64,000 nt of DNA from DATEDA01 sp963827595. GTDB taxonomy: Bacteria > Pseudomonadota > Gammaproteobacteria > Burkholderiales > SG8-39. Positions within the stretch are counted from its first letter, which is position 1, and each line of letters opens with the position of its first letter. Below the pieces are notes generated by a model. It was not told where the DNA came from. It worked only from the letters and a program-made list of their open reading frames with translations, and did not search any database. Position numbers and translations under genes: made by a program. The stretch spans positions 186,001-250,000 of the forward strand of contig CAWHBT010000012.1 of NCBI GenBank assembly GCA_963827595.1, in the 5' to 3' direction. Shown here piece after piece: positions 50,630 through 59,529 of this stretch.

Positions 50630-51046
50630 TCAAGGCGGGAAAGGCTCGGTGGATGATAGCCCTTTCCGGGAGCGCGTCTCCGGCGGCACGCGCCAAAGTG
50701 TGACGGCTACCGCAATCGCGAAAAGAACGTACGCCGTCGTGAACACCCACTCCGGGAAGTCGTAGTAAAGGAGCCGGCTTACCCAGCGGGCGACGAAGCT
50801 CGGCCCGTCGGGGCTGCCGCTCCGCAGCAGGTATTCCCAGACGGTGAGCGGGCACGCGACGCCGACGAGCGCCTCGGCGGCGACGAAGACGATCGCGGCG
50901 AGGTGGGCGTAGCGGAACGCCCGGTTGCGGATCCAGCGCCACCCCGCGGCAGCGCCGATGAGGACGAGGGCGAGACCGCCGACGACGAACAGGACGAACG
51001 CGAAGTGGAGGACGAGGACGACGTCGGCGAGGAGCGCGGCGCTCAC
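50630..51046 (-). CDS. DUF2784 membrane protein
   Basis: 138 residues, GTG start. It has four hydrophobic segments. VVLVLHFAFVLFVVGGLALV with its His, WRWIRNRAFRYAHLAAIVFV and GVACPLTVWEYLLR (conserved CPLT-WE motif), then RLLYYDFPEWVFTTAYVLFA, are diagnostic of DUF2784. Function is unknown. It lies 4 bases upstream of the receiver-kinase start and 19 bases downstream of sseA, all on the same strand. Confidence 0.85.
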   Translation of the reverse strand: MSAALLADVVLVLHFAFVLFVVGGLALVLIGAAAGWRWIRNRAFRYAHLAAIVFVAAEALVGVACPLTVWEYLLRSGSPDGPSFVARWVSRLLYYDFPEWVFTTAYVLFAIAVAVTLWRVPPETRSRKGLSSTEPFPP

Positions 51047-51065
51047 TGCCGGGCTTCCGCCGTCC

Positions 51066-51914
51066 TCAGGGTGTCGCCCCGACCGCTACGGGTCGGTGCG
51101 AGTCGGCGCACCACTCGCTCCACGAACCGGCATAGAGGCGACTTCCCGCGAGCCCGGCGATCTCCATCGCGAGCAGGTTGTGGCACGCCGCAACGCCGGA
51201 GCCGCACGAGTGCACGACACCTTCCGCAGGCATCCCCGCGAGCAACCCCTGCCACTCCGTGCGGAGCTGTGCTGCCGGCTTGAACACGCCGCCCGCGTCG
51301 AGGTTCTCGCCGACGAAGCGGTTGACCGAGCCGGGGATGTGGCCGGCCACCGGGTCGATCGGCTCGGCCTCGCCCCGATACCGTTCGGTCGACCGCGCGT
51401 CCACCAGCTTCACCGCCGGATCCCGCAGGTGCGAGGCGACGAAGCCGACGTCGACGGTCTCTGGCCGCGGGTGCGGCTCGAAGCGCGCGGCCGCTATGCG
51501 GGGCAGCGCCGCCGTTTCCGGCCGCTCCTCCCGGCGCCACGCGGCGAGGCCGCCGTCGAGCACCGCAACCGGGTCATGCCCGAGCCAGCGCAACATCCAC
51601 CACAGACGCGCCGCGCTCGTACCGCCCTGGGCGTCGTAGGCGACGACCTGCGAGCCCGGTCCGACCCCCGCCGCGCCGACCTTGGCCGCGAAGACGGCCG
51701 GGTCGGGCAGCGGATGGCGCCCGTTCCGGCCGGTGAGCGGCCCGGAGAGGTCGCCGTCCATGTGCATGAAGCGCGCGCCCGGAATGTGCGACTTCAGGTA
51801 CGCCTCGCGGCCCGCGTCCGGGCGGGCAAGGTCATGGCGGCAGTCGAAGACGATCCAGCGTGGATCGTCGAGGTGCGCGGCCAGGATTTCGGTGCTGACG
51901 AGGGTGGTGTGCAC
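51066..51914 (-). CDS. sseA: 3-mercaptopyruvate/thiosulfate sulfurtransferase
   Basis: 282 residues with two rhodanese domains. The inactive N-terminal domain has WIVFDCRHDLARPDAGREAY and HIPGARFMHMDGDLSGPLTG. The C-terminal catalytic domain has VKLVDARSTERYRGEAEPID and the active-site loop VVHSCGSGVAACHNLLAM. CGSGV rather than CRKG favours mercaptopyruvate over thiosulfate as sulfur donor in this family. The neighbouring aminotransferase is divergent. Confidence 0.9.
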   Translation of the reverse strand: MHTTLVSTEILAAHLDDPRWIVFDCRHDLARPDAGREAYLKSHIPGARFMHMDGDLSGPLTGRNGRHPLPDPAVFAAKVGAAGVGPGSQVVAYDAQGGTSAARLWWMLRWLGHDPVAVLDGGLAAWRREERPETAALPRIAAARFEPHPRPETVDVGFVASHLRDPAVKLVDARSTERYRGEAEPIDPVAGHIPGSVNRFVGENLDAGGVFKPAAQLRTEWQGLLAGMPAEGVVHSCGSGVAACHNLLAMEIAGLAGSRLYAGSWSEWCADSHRPVAVGATP

Positions 51915-51973
51915 GGCGCGCCGAATATAGCAGGACCGCGCGATAATCCCCGCTCGCCCGGAGAACCACGCCG

Positions 51974-53323
51974 ATGAATGAAATCGCCGCGCAGGCCGTC
52001 CAGGGGCTCGCCACGAGCCTCGACCCCTACTGGATGCCGTTCTCGCACAACCGCTACTTCAAGCGGCACCCGGAATACCGCCTGCTCGCGTCCGCGGCGG
52101 GTGCCTACTACACCACGGTCGAAGGCAAGCGGCTCTTCGACGCGCTGTCCGGCCTCTGGTGCGTCAACCTCGGGCACGGCCATCCGCGCATCGCCGCGGC
52201 GCTCCAGCGGCAGTTCGGGACGATCGACTACAGCCCGGCGTTCCAGATGGGCTACCCTGAGACGTTCCGGCTCGCCGGGCGCATCGCCGCGCTGGCGCCG
52301 GCCGGCCTGGACCGCGTGTTCTTCGCGAACTCGGGCTCCGAGGCGGTCGACACCGCGCTCAAGATCGCCCTCGGCTTCCACCGCGTGTGCGGCGCGGCCG
52401 GGCGGATCCGCCTTATCGGCCGCGAGCGTGGCTATCACGGCGTGGGGTTCGGCGGGATCTCGGTCGGCGGGATGGTCGCGAACCGCAAGATGTTTCCGTC
52501 CGCCCAGCTGCCCGGCGTCGATCATCTCCCGCACACCCTTGACTACCGCCGGATGGCGTTTTCGCGCGGCCAGCCGCAGTGGGGCGCCGAGCTCGCCGAC
52601 GAGCTCGCGCGGCTCGTCGCGCTGCACGACGCGTCCACGATCGCCGCGGTGATCGTCGAGCCGATGCAGGGGTCGGCCGGCGTGATCGTCCCGCCGGTGG
52701 GGTATCTCGAGCGCCTGCGCGAGCTGTGCACCCAGCACGGGATCCTCCTCATCTTCGACGAAGTGATCACCGGCTTCGGCCGCATGGGCGCGAGCTTCGC
52801 CGCCGAGCGGTTCGGCGTGACGCCCGACATGATCGTGTTCGCGAAGGGCGTCAACAACGGCGCGGTGCCGCTCGGCGGCGTGATCGTGCGCCGCGACATC
52901 CACGACGCGTTCATGACCGGCCCGGAGCATCTCGTCGAGTTCTTTCACGGCTACACCTACTCCGGCCACCCGATGGCGGTGGCGGCGGCGCATGCGACGC
53001 TCGACGTGCTCGAGGAGGAGGGCATGTTCGCGTGCGTGCGCGCGCTCGCGCCGGTCCTGGAGAACGCCATGCACTCGCTCCGGGGCGAGCCCGGGGTCCT
53101 CGACATCCGCAACCTCGGCCTCGCGGCGGCAGTCGACCTCGACCCCCTTCCGGGGTCACCCGGCGTGCGCGCGCTCAAGGTGTTCGAGCACGCGCTGCGG
53201 GAAGGGCATTACCTGCGCTTCACCGGCGACACGATCGCCGTGGGTCCGCCGTTCATCTCGACCGAGCAGGAGCTGGTCGGGATGGCCGAGGCGCTGCGCC
53301 GCGCGATCCGCGCCGCATCCTGA
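51974..53323 (+). CDS. Class III omega-aminotransferase (beta-alanine:pyruvate type)
   Basis: 449 residues, PLP enzyme. Signatures are SLDPYWMPFSHNRYFKRHPE, FFANSGSEAVDTALKIALGF (phosphate-binding), RGYHGVGFGGISVGGMVANR and LLIFDEVITGFGRMGASFAA. The PLP lysine is in MIVFAKGVNNGAVPLGGVIV. This pattern is that of the omega-amino acid:pyruvate transaminases. ATG 51974 is used. xseB begins 17 bases after the stop, so the gene may be read into the xseB-ispA-dxs group. Confidence 0.9.
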   Translation: MNEIAAQAVQGLATSLDPYWMPFSHNRYFKRHPEYRLLASAAGAYYTTVEGKRLFDALSGLWCVNLGHGHPRIAAALQRQFGTIDYSPAFQMGYPETFRLAGRIAALAPAGLDRVFFANSGSEAVDTALKIALGFHRVCGAAGRIRLIGRERGYHGVGFGGISVGGMVANRKMFPSAQLPGVDHLPHTLDYRRMAFSRGQPQWGAELADELARLVALHDASTIAAVIVEPMQGSAGVIVPPVGYLERLRELCTQHGILLIFDEVITGFGRMGASFAAERFGVTPDMIVFAKGVNNGAVPLGGVIVRRDIHDAFMTGPEHLVEFFHGYTYSGHPMAVAAAHATLDVLEEEGMFACVRALAPVLENAMHSLRGEPGVLDIRNLGLAAAVDLDPLPGSPGVRALKVFEHALREGHYLRFTGDTIAVGPPFISTEQELVGMAEALRRAIRAAS

Positions 53324-53340
53324 GCGACAAGCGCGCCGCC

Positions 53341-53601
53341 ATGCCGAAAGCGAATCTGCCCCCCGACGAGCCGCCGAAGAGCTTCGAGGGTGCGCTGGCC
53401 GAGCTCGAGAAGATCGTCCAGTCGATGGAGTCGGGGAGCCTGACGCTCGAGCAGTCGCTCGCCGCGCACCGGCGCGGGCTCGAGCTGGCCAAATACTGCC
53501 AGGCGACCCTCGCGCAGGCGCAGCAGCAGGTCCGCGTGCTGGAGGACGAGGCGTTGCGGGCGATGCCGGCGGGGTCGGCGGGTGGCGACGCCGAGGGTTG
53601 A
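53341..53601 (+). CDS. xseB: Exodeoxyribonuclease VII small subunit
   Basis: 86 residues. The XseB core is KSFEGALAELEKIVQSMESG followed by LTLEQSLAAHRRGLELAKYC and QQQVRVLEDEAL, a two-helix coiled coil that caps the XseA nuclease. Its stop overlaps the ispA GTG start by 20 bases, the usual xseB-ispA-dxs arrangement. Confidence 0.93.
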   Translation: MPKANLPPDEPPKSFEGALAELEKIVQSMESGSLTLEQSLAAHRRGLELAKYCQATLAQAQQQVRVLEDEALRAMPAGSAGGDAEG

Positions 53602-54484
53602 GCTCCGCGACTGGATGGCGGGCGTCCAGGCGCGGGTCGAGCGCGCGCTCGACCGCGTGCTCCCGCCCGGCGCCGATGCCCCGCAGCGGCTCCACGAAGC
53701 GATGCGCTACGCCGTGCTCGGCGGCGGCAAGCGGGTGCGGCCGCTGCTCGCCTTCGCCGCGGGCGAGGCCGCGCGCGCGGAACCGGAGCGGCTCGATGCG
53801 GTGGCGTGCGCCGTCGAGCTGCTCCACGCCTACTCCCTCGTCCACGACGACCTGCCGTGCATGGACGACGACACGCTCCGGCGCGGCAGGCCGACGGTGC
53901 ACGTGGAATTCGACGAGGCGACGGCGCTGCTCGTCGGCGACAGCCTGCAGTCCCTGGCGTTCGAGGTGCTGGCGGGTCATCGCCTCGCCGACGATCCCGC
54001 CGCCCAGCTCGAGATGGTGCGCGCGTTCGCGGCCGCGAGCGGCACGCGCGGAATGGCGGGCGGCCAGGCGATCGATCTCGCCGCGGTCGGCCGGCAGCTC
54101 ACGGCTCCGGAGCTCGAGTCCATGCACATCCTGAAGACCGGCGCCCTCATCCGGGCGTCGGTGATGCTCGGCGCGCGCTGCGGCGACGCGCTGGACGCCG
54201 CCGAGCTCGGGCGGCTCGACCGCTACGCCAAGTGCGTCGGCCTCGCGTTCCAGGTGGTCGACGACGTCCTGGACACCGAGACGCCGACGGCGACGCTCGG
54301 CAAGACCGCCGGCAAGGACGCCGCGCGGGGCAAGCCGACTTACGTGTCGGTGCTCGGGCTGGCGCGCGCCCGCGAGCTCGCGCAGGAGCTCGGCCGGGAC
54401 GCGCGCGCCGCGATCGAGGGGCTCGGCGCCCGCGGCGGACGGCTCGCCGATCTCGCCGACTTCATCGTGCGGCGGGAGTTCTAG
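53582..54484 (+). CDS. ispA: Farnesyl diphosphate synthase
   Basis: 300 residues. The first Asp-rich motif is in SLVHDDLPCMDDDTLRRGRP (DDxxxxD, bacterial type). GGGKRVRPLLAF lies upstream, GGQAIDL and HILKTGALIRASVMLGA are typical, and the second Asp-rich motif is AFQVVDDVLDTETPTATLGK. It condenses dimethylallyl and isopentenyl diphosphates to farnesyl diphosphate. GTG 53582 overlaps the end of xseB, giving translational coupling. Confidence 0.94.
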   Translation: MATPRVELRDWMAGVQARVERALDRVLPPGADAPQRLHEAMRYAVLGGGKRVRPLLAFAAGEAARAEPERLDAVACAVELLHAYSLVHDDLPCMDDDTLRRGRPTVHVEFDEATALLVGDSLQSLAFEVLAGHRLADDPAAQLEMVRAFAAASGTRGMAGGQAIDLAAVGRQLTAPELESMHILKTGALIRASVMLGARCGDALDAAELGRLDRYAKCVGLAFQVVDDVLDTETPTATLGKTAGKDAARGKPTYVSVLGLARARELAQELGRDARAAIEGLGARGGRLADLADFIVRREF

Positions 54485-54498
54485 CGCCCCAGACGCGC

Positions 54499-54504
54499 TA
54501 CAAT
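54499..54504 (+). promoter_or_regulatory. Candidate -10 element for dxs
   Basis: TACAAT lies 15 bases after the ispA stop and 54 bases before the chosen dxs GTG. It differs from the -10 consensus at one position. dxs may therefore be transcribed separately as well as from xseB-ispA. Confidence 0.45.
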
Positions 54505-54558
54505 CAAGGCTTGGCAGTACGTCCGTTTCCCCTTTCCCTGCCTGAGGTTATCTACCCC

Positions 54559-56433
54559 GTGGCCTACGAGCTTCTCGACACCGTCGCCGACCCGGCGAGC
54601 CTCCGCAAGCTCGATCGCAAGCAGCTCGGCGAGCTCGCGACCGAGCTGCGGGCCTTCGTGCTGGAGTCGGTCAGCAAGACCGGCGGGCACCTCGCGTCGA
54701 ACCTCGGCTCGGTGGAGCTCACGATCGCGCTCCACTGGGTCTTCAACACCCCGGAGGACCGGATCGTCTGGGACGTCGGTCACCAGACCTATCCGCACAA
54801 GATCCTCACCGGGCGCCGCGAGGGAATGGCGCGCCTGCGGATGCTCGGCGGGATCTCGGGGTTCCCGCGCCGGAGCGAATCGATCTACGACACGTTCGGG
54901 ACGGCGCACTCGAGCACCTCGATCAGCGCCGCGCTCGGGATGGCGACCGCCGCCAAGCGCAAGGGCGAGAAGCGGCATGTCATCGCGGTCATCGGCGACG
55001 GCGCGATGTCGGCGGGCATGGCCTTCGAGGCCATGAACAACGCCGGGATCGCCGACGCGAACCTGCTCGTGATCCTGAACGACAACGACATGTCGATCTC
55101 GGAAGCGGTCGGCGGGATGAACCGCTACCTGGCGCGGCTCGTGTCCGGCCGGTTCTACGCCGCGGCGCGCCGCGCGGCCGAGAAGGTGCTCTCGGGCGTG
55201 CCGCCGCTGTGGGAGCTCGCGCGCAAGGTCGAGGAGCACGCCAAGGGCATGGTCGTCCCGTCGACGCTGTTCGAAGAGTTCGGGTTCAACTACATCGGCC
55301 CGATCGACGGCCACGACCTCGACTCGCTCATCCCGACGCTGAAGAACATCAAGGCGCTGCCCGGCGCGCAGTTCCTGCACATCGTGACCACCAAGGGACA
55401 GGGCTACAAGCTCGCCGAGGCCGACCCGATCCTGTACCACGGCGTGTCGAAGTTCGAACCCGCGGCGGGGATCGCCGGCGGCAAGTCGGGCGGCAAGCCG
55501 ACGTTCACTCAAGTCTTCGGCGACTGGCTGTGCGACATGGCCGAGCGCGATCCGCGGCTGATCGGCATCACCCCGGCGATGCGCGAGGGGTCGGGGCTGG
55601 TGAAGTTCGCCGAGCAGTTCCCCGACCGCTACTTCGACGTCGGCATCGCCGAGCAGCACGCCGTGACCTTCGCCGCGGGGCTCGCGTGCGAGGGGCTCAA
55701 GCCGGTGGTCGCGATCTACTCGACGTTCCTCCAGCGCGCCTACGACCAGTTCATCCACGACGTCCAGATCCAGAGCCTGCCGGTGCTGTTCGCGCTCGAC
55801 CGGGCCGGCTTGGTCGGCGCCGACGGCCAGACCCACCACGGCGCGTTCGACCTCGCCTATCTGCGGTGCATCCCGAACATCACCGTGATGGCGCCCGCGG
55901 ACGAGAACGAGTGCCGGCAGATGCTGTACACGGGGTTCTTGCTCGATACTCCGGCCGCGGTGCGGTATCCGCGCGGCGCCGGCCCCGGCGTGCCGGTCGA
56001 GAAGGAGATGCGCGCGCTGCCGATCGGCAAGGCCGAGGTGCGCCGCGAAGGCCGTCGCGTGGCGATCCTCGCGTTCGGGACGGTGCTGAAGCCGGCGCTC
56101 GAGGCGGGCGAAGAGCTCGACGCGACCGTCGTGAACATGCGCTTCGTCAAGCCGCTCGACGACGAGCTCGTCGCCCAGCTCGCGCGCGCGCACGCGCTGC
56201 TGGTCACCGTCGAGGACAACGTGGTGATGGGCGGCGCTGGGAGCGCGGTGGCCGAGAGCCTCGCCGCCCAGGGAATCAGCGCCGCGATGCTTCAGCTCGG
56301 GCTCCCCGACCAGTTCATCGATCACGGCGACCAGAATCAGCTGCTCGCGCTCGCCGGGCTGAACAAGGACGGGATCCTCCCGTCGGTCCGCGCACGCCTC
56401 GGACAGCTTTCGCCGCACGTGCGAGCGGCATGA
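54559..56433 (+). CDS. dxs: 1-deoxy-D-xylulose-5-phosphate synthase
   Basis: 624 residues, thiamine-diphosphate enzyme that starts the MEP isoprenoid pathway. GTG 54559 gives (M)AYELLDTVADPASLRKLDRK, the family start, with a GAGG site; TTG 54511 would add 16 unconserved residues. Signatures are TGGHLASNLGSVELTIALHW, VWDVGHQTYPHKILTGRR and the ThDP motif AVIGDGAMSAGMAFEAMNNA. YFDVGIAEQHAVTFAAGLAC (catalytic Glu region) and DRAGLVGADGQTHHGAFDLA follow. The pathway link to ispA next door is direct. Confidence 0.95.
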   Translation: MAYELLDTVADPASLRKLDRKQLGELATELRAFVLESVSKTGGHLASNLGSVELTIALHWVFNTPEDRIVWDVGHQTYPHKILTGRREGMARLRMLGGISGFPRRSESIYDTFGTAHSSTSISAALGMATAAKRKGEKRHVIAVIGDGAMSAGMAFEAMNNAGIADANLLVILNDNDMSISEAVGGMNRYLARLVSGRFYAAARRAAEKVLSGVPPLWELARKVEEHAKGMVVPSTLFEEFGFNYIGPIDGHDLDSLIPTLKNIKALPGAQFLHIVTTKGQGYKLAEADPILYHGVSKFEPAAGIAGGKSGGKPTFTQVFGDWLCDMAERDPRLIGITPAMREGSGLVKFAEQFPDRYFDVGIAEQHAVTFAAGLACEGLKPVVAIYSTFLQRAYDQFIHDVQIQSLPVLFALDRAGLVGADGQTHHGAFDLAYLRCIPNITVMAPADENECRQMLYTGFLLDTPAAVRYPRGAGPGVPVEKEMRALPIGKAEVRREGRRVAILAFGTVLKPALEAGEELDATVVNMRFVKPLDDELVAQLARAHALLVTVEDNVVMGGAGSAVAESLAAQGISAAMLQLGLPDQFIDHGDQNQLLALAGLNKDGILPSVRARLGQLSPHVRAA

Positions 56434-56477
56434 CCGCGCGCGGGGGAGGGACTTTGGGCCGACCCCGCGAGCGCGCG

Positions 56478-56486
56478 TGCTAAAAT
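56478..56486 (+). promoter_or_regulatory. Extended -10 promoter of folE2
   Basis: TGC-TAAAAT lies 41 bases before the folE2 ATG, directly after the dxs coding end. It is the only AT-rich hexamer in the gap and has the TGn extension. Confidence 0.5.
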
Positions 56487-56527
56487 CGTCGCGTCTTCCG
56501 CGACTCTTACGACGAAAGGGCTCCGGC

Positions 56528-57355
56528 ATGAACACCCGCGACCCCGTCGGCGCCAAGGGCGCCGCGCCGGACGCCATCCCCGACGTCCAGGCGTCCGCCG
56601 ACACGCGCCGGCTCGCGATCGACAAGGTCGGGATCAAGGCGATCCGGCATCCGATCCGGGTGGCGGAGAAGGGCGGCGGCGTCCAGCACACGATCGCGAC
56701 GTTCAACATGTACGTCGGGCTGCCGCACCACTTCAAGGGCACGCACATGTCGCGATTCGTCGAGATCCTGCACGCGCACGAGCGCGAGATCTCGGTGGAT
56801 ACGTTCAAGCGCATGCTGCGCGAGATGGTGGAGCGGCTCGAGGCCGAGTCGGGCCACATCGAGATGAGCTTCCCGTACTTCATCGAGAAGCGCGCGCCGG
56901 TCTCGGGCGTGCAGAGCCTGATGGACTACGACGTGACCTTCAGGGGAGGCTTCGAGCGGGGCCGACCGACCTTCACCATGAAGGTGGTGGTGCCGGTGAC
57001 CAGCCTCTGCCCGTGCTCCAAGGAGATCTCCGAGTACGGCGCCCACAACCAGCGCTCGCACATCACGATCACCGCGCGGACCAAGGGCTTCGTCTGGATC
57101 GAGGACCTCATCGCGGCGGCGGAGGCGGAAGGGTCGTCCGAGCTCTTCGGCCTGCTCAAGCGCCCGGACGAGAAGTACGTCACCGAGCACGCCTACGACA
57201 ACCCGAAGTTCGTCGAGGACATGGTGCGCGACGTCGCCGGGCGCCTTGAAAAGGACGAGCGGATCGAGTGGTTCTCGGTCGAATCCGAGAACTTCGAGTC
57301 GATTCACAACCATTCCGCCTACGCGCTGATCGAGCGCGACAAAACCGCGGCCTGA
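56528..57355 (+). CDS. folE2: GTP cyclohydrolase IB
   Basis: 275 residues, first step of folate (and queuosine) synthesis by the zinc-independent type IB enzyme. Signatures are DKVGIKAIRHPIRVAEKGGG, MYVGLPHHFKGTHMSRFVEI and VVVPVTSLCPCSKEISEYGA (with the catalytic Cys in SLCPCSKE). GAHNQRSHITITART and SENFESIHNHSAYALIER complete the pattern. ATG 56528 is preceded by GAAAGGG. FolE2 is often used under zinc limitation, but no Zur-like operator is evident in the upstream gap. Confidence 0.95.
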   Translation: MNTRDPVGAKGAAPDAIPDVQASADTRRLAIDKVGIKAIRHPIRVAEKGGGVQHTIATFNMYVGLPHHFKGTHMSRFVEILHAHEREISVDTFKRMLREMVERLEAESGHIEMSFPYFIEKRAPVSGVQSLMDYDVTFRGGFERGRPTFTMKVVVPVTSLCPCSKEISEYGAHNQRSHITITARTKGFVWIEDLIAAAEAEGSSELFGLLKRPDEKYVTEHAYDNPKFVEDMVRDVAGRLEKDERIEWFSVESENFESIHNHSAYALIERDKTAA

Positions 57356-57424
57356 GCAGCAGCTCACGGCGCCGCCGCCCCCTTCCTTCCGGCGCGACCT
57401 GCGGCGACGATTCGCGCGGCCAGA

Positions 57425-58054
57425 GTGACGCCCCGTCTCGCGCTCTCCGCCTGCCTTGGGGTCGTCCTGTCTGCCGCCGCGCAAGCGACCACCGTCATGA
57501 TCATGTCGCTCGAGACCGGCCGCGCCCAGGTCCTGGTGAACGGCACGGCGGTCCGAACCCTGCGCGCGGGCCAGACCTCGCCGGAAGGCGTGCGCCTCGT
57601 CGCCGCGGACCGGACGAAGGCCGTGCTGGAGGTCGAAGGCCGGACCCTGACTCTCGGCATCGGCCAGTCCTCGGTCGCCACCGTCGAGCTGAAGGCCGAC
57701 GCTCGGGGGCACTTCGTGACCACGGCTTACATCAACGGCGTGCCGACGCGCGCGCTGATCGACACCGGCGCCACCCTGGTTGCGGTCTCGAGCGACGAGG
57801 CGCAGCGGATGGCGATCGACTACGCCGGGGCGCCGCGGGTGCAGATCGCGACCGCTGGCGGGACGAGAACCGGGTATCGGGTGATCCTCGCAACCGTGAG
57901 CGTCGGCAGCATCACGCTGCAGAACGTCGAAGGGGTCGTGATGGAGGGCGGGTCCGGCGAGCTGCCGGTCACCGCGATCGGCATGAGCTACCTGAACGGC
58001 GTCGACCTGCGGCGCGCGGGCGACACGCTCACGCTCACCCGCCGCAACTTCTAG
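57425..58054 (+). CDS. Exported retropepsin-like aspartic protease (TIGR02281 type), copy A
   Basis: 209 residues, GTG start, signal peptide MTPRLALSACLGVVLSAAAQA. An N-terminal beta domain (AQVLVNGTAVRTLRAGQTSP) is followed by the retropepsin-like domain. Its catalytic motif is ALIDTGATLVAVSSDEAQRM (D-T-G), with VTAIGMSYLNGVDLRRAGDT at the end (the conserved G-MSFL motif). Proteins of this clan are dimeric or single-domain aspartyl peptidases facing the periplasm. Its 3' end overlaps the paralogous copy B, convergent, by 4 bases. Confidence 0.86.
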   Translation: MTPRLALSACLGVVLSAAAQATTVMIMSLETGRAQVLVNGTAVRTLRAGQTSPEGVRLVAADRTKAVLEVEGRTLTLGIGQSSVATVELKADARGHFVTTAYINGVPTRALIDTGATLVAVSSDEAQRMAIDYAGAPRVQIATAGGTRTGYRVILATVSVGSITLQNVEGVVMEGGSGELPVTAIGMSYLNGVDLRRAGDTLTLTRRNF

Positions 58055-58692
58055 AAGCGCTTGATCAGCACCATCGTCTCGCCCTCGTGCCTGATCTCGG
58101 TGCGCTTGAGGAAGCTCATCCCGAGGAGCGCGAACGGCAGGCCCGCTTCGATGACGAGCGCATCAACCTGGTTCATCGCAATGTCCCCGACCCGGACGCT
58201 GTCGAGCGTGACCCTGTAGGCCGAGGTCGGCCCGCCCGCCGTCTGAACGATGCCGCGCTGGCCCTTCAGGTAGTCGATCCCGAGCCGCCGGGCATCGGCC
58301 GCCGAGAGCGAGATCATCGTCGCCCCGGTGTCGACGAGGAACCGGACGTTACCGCCGTTCACCTGACCTTCGATCAGGAAATGTCCCCGCGAGTCGGCCT
58401 TCAAGGTCACCGAGCTGCCCGCGCCGGTCGCGCGCGAGACGTACGGCTGGCCCAGCCGCAGCGTGCGGCGCTGCCCGTCGACCTCGAACGTCGCGGTCTC
58501 GCGATCCACGGCCACCAGCTGAACCCCTTCGGGTGTGCGTTGCCCGACGCTCAGCGTCCGCGGGGAAGTGCCATTGATCGACACCACGGCTTTGCTCCCG
58601 AACAGGCCGACCACGTTGAGGTCGGTCGCCGCCGCGGGTCCGGCGAGCGCCAGGGCGAGCCCCAGCACTGCAATACAATCGGCACGCTTCAT
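58051..58692 (-). CDS. Exported retropepsin-like aspartic protease (TIGR02281 type), copy B
   Basis: 213 residues from ATG 58692, signal peptide MKRADCIAVLGLALALAGPA. Domain plan equals copy A: KAVVSINGTSPRTLSVGQRT, then FLVDTGATMISLSAADARRL (D-T-G) and FALLGMSFLKRTEIRHEGET. The proteins share the N-terminal ring domain, the spacing and the C-terminal strand pair but differ at many positions, so the inverted duplication is old. The ATG lies only 16 bases from the divergent glutamine-amidotransferase start, so each promoter must overlap the other gene. Confidence 0.86.
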   Translation of the reverse strand: MKRADCIAVLGLALALAGPAAATDLNVVGLFGSKAVVSINGTSPRTLSVGQRTPEGVQLVAVDRETATFEVDGQRRTLRLGQPYVSRATGAGSSVTLKADSRGHFLIEGQVNGGNVRFLVDTGATMISLSAADARRLGIDYLKGQRGIVQTAGGPTSAYRVTLDSVRVGDIAMNQVDALVIEAGLPFALLGMSFLKRTEIRHEGETMVLIKRF

Positions 58693-58708
58693 GGGCAGAC
58701 TGAAGGCT

Positions 58709-59413
58709 ATGAAACCGATCGCCATCTTCCGGCAGAGCTCCACCGAGGGTCCAGGGTATTTTGCCGCTTATCTCGACGCGCAGCGAATCCCCTGGCGCGT
58801 CGTCCGCGTCGACCAGGCCGAACCCGTCCCGACGGACCCGCGCGCCTTCGCCGGGCTCGCGTTCATGGGCGGGCCGATGAGCGTGAACGACGACCTCGCC
58901 TGGATCCCGGCAGAGCTCGAGCTCATCCGGCGGGCGGTCGACGCGGAGGTGCCCTGCCTCGGCCACTGCCTCGGCGGGCAGCTGATGTCGAAGGCGCTGG
59001 GGGGCGAGGTGATGCGCAGTCCCGTGAAGGAGATTGGTTGGGGAAGCGTGCAGGTCGCCGACGACCCGGTCGCGCGGCACTGGTTCGGTGAGCTGCGCGA
59101 GTTCCTATCGTTCCACTGGCACGGCGAGACGTTCACGATTCCCGGCGGCGCGACGCGCATTCTGGGGAGCCCCCATTGCGCGAACCAGGCGTTCGCGCTC
59201 GGCCGGCATCTCGGGATGCAGTGCCACGTGGAAATGACGGCCGCGCTGATCCGGACGTGGTACGCGGAGGCCGGCGAGGAGGTCCGCCGCCACGCGAGCG
59301 TCGCGGTGCAGACGGCCGAGCAGGCCGAGGAGGGGATCGAGGAGCGGGTGCGCGAGCTGAACGGCGTCGCCGCGCGGCTGTACGACCGGTGGATCGAAGG
59401 GCTCGCGCGCTAG
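58709..59413 (+). CDS. Class I glutamine amidotransferase-like protein
   Basis: 234 residues. The GATase1 core has VPCLGHCLGGQLMSKALGGE with nucleophile Cys in GHCLGG. The catalytic His is in FLSFHWHGETFTIPGGATRI, and a distal HVEMTA-type segment follows. The N-terminal FAGLAFMGGPMSVNDDLAWI is the oxyanion strand region of the GMP-synthase-like subgroup. No synthetase partner is adjacent, so it may act on gamma-glutamyl compounds. ATG 58709 is chosen; ATG 58691 would overlap the divergent gene start. Confidence 0.86.
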   Translation: MKPIAIFRQSSTEGPGYFAAYLDAQRIPWRVVRVDQAEPVPTDPRAFAGLAFMGGPMSVNDDLAWIPAELELIRRAVDAEVPCLGHCLGGQLMSKALGGEVMRSPVKEIGWGSVQVADDPVARHWFGELREFLSFHWHGETFTIPGGATRILGSPHCANQAFALGRHLGMQCHVEMTAALIRTWYAEAGEEVRRHASVAVQTAEQAEEGIEERVRELNGVAARLYDRWIEGLAR

Positions 59414-59529
59414 AGCGCGGCGCAACAGTTAACGGGAGGCAGAAAGGCGACGGGAATCGGTATGCCATCCAGTAACACAGGTGCAAAGTAAAGCGTTATC
59501 GCAAGACATACTCACCGAGGGAGACCGAC

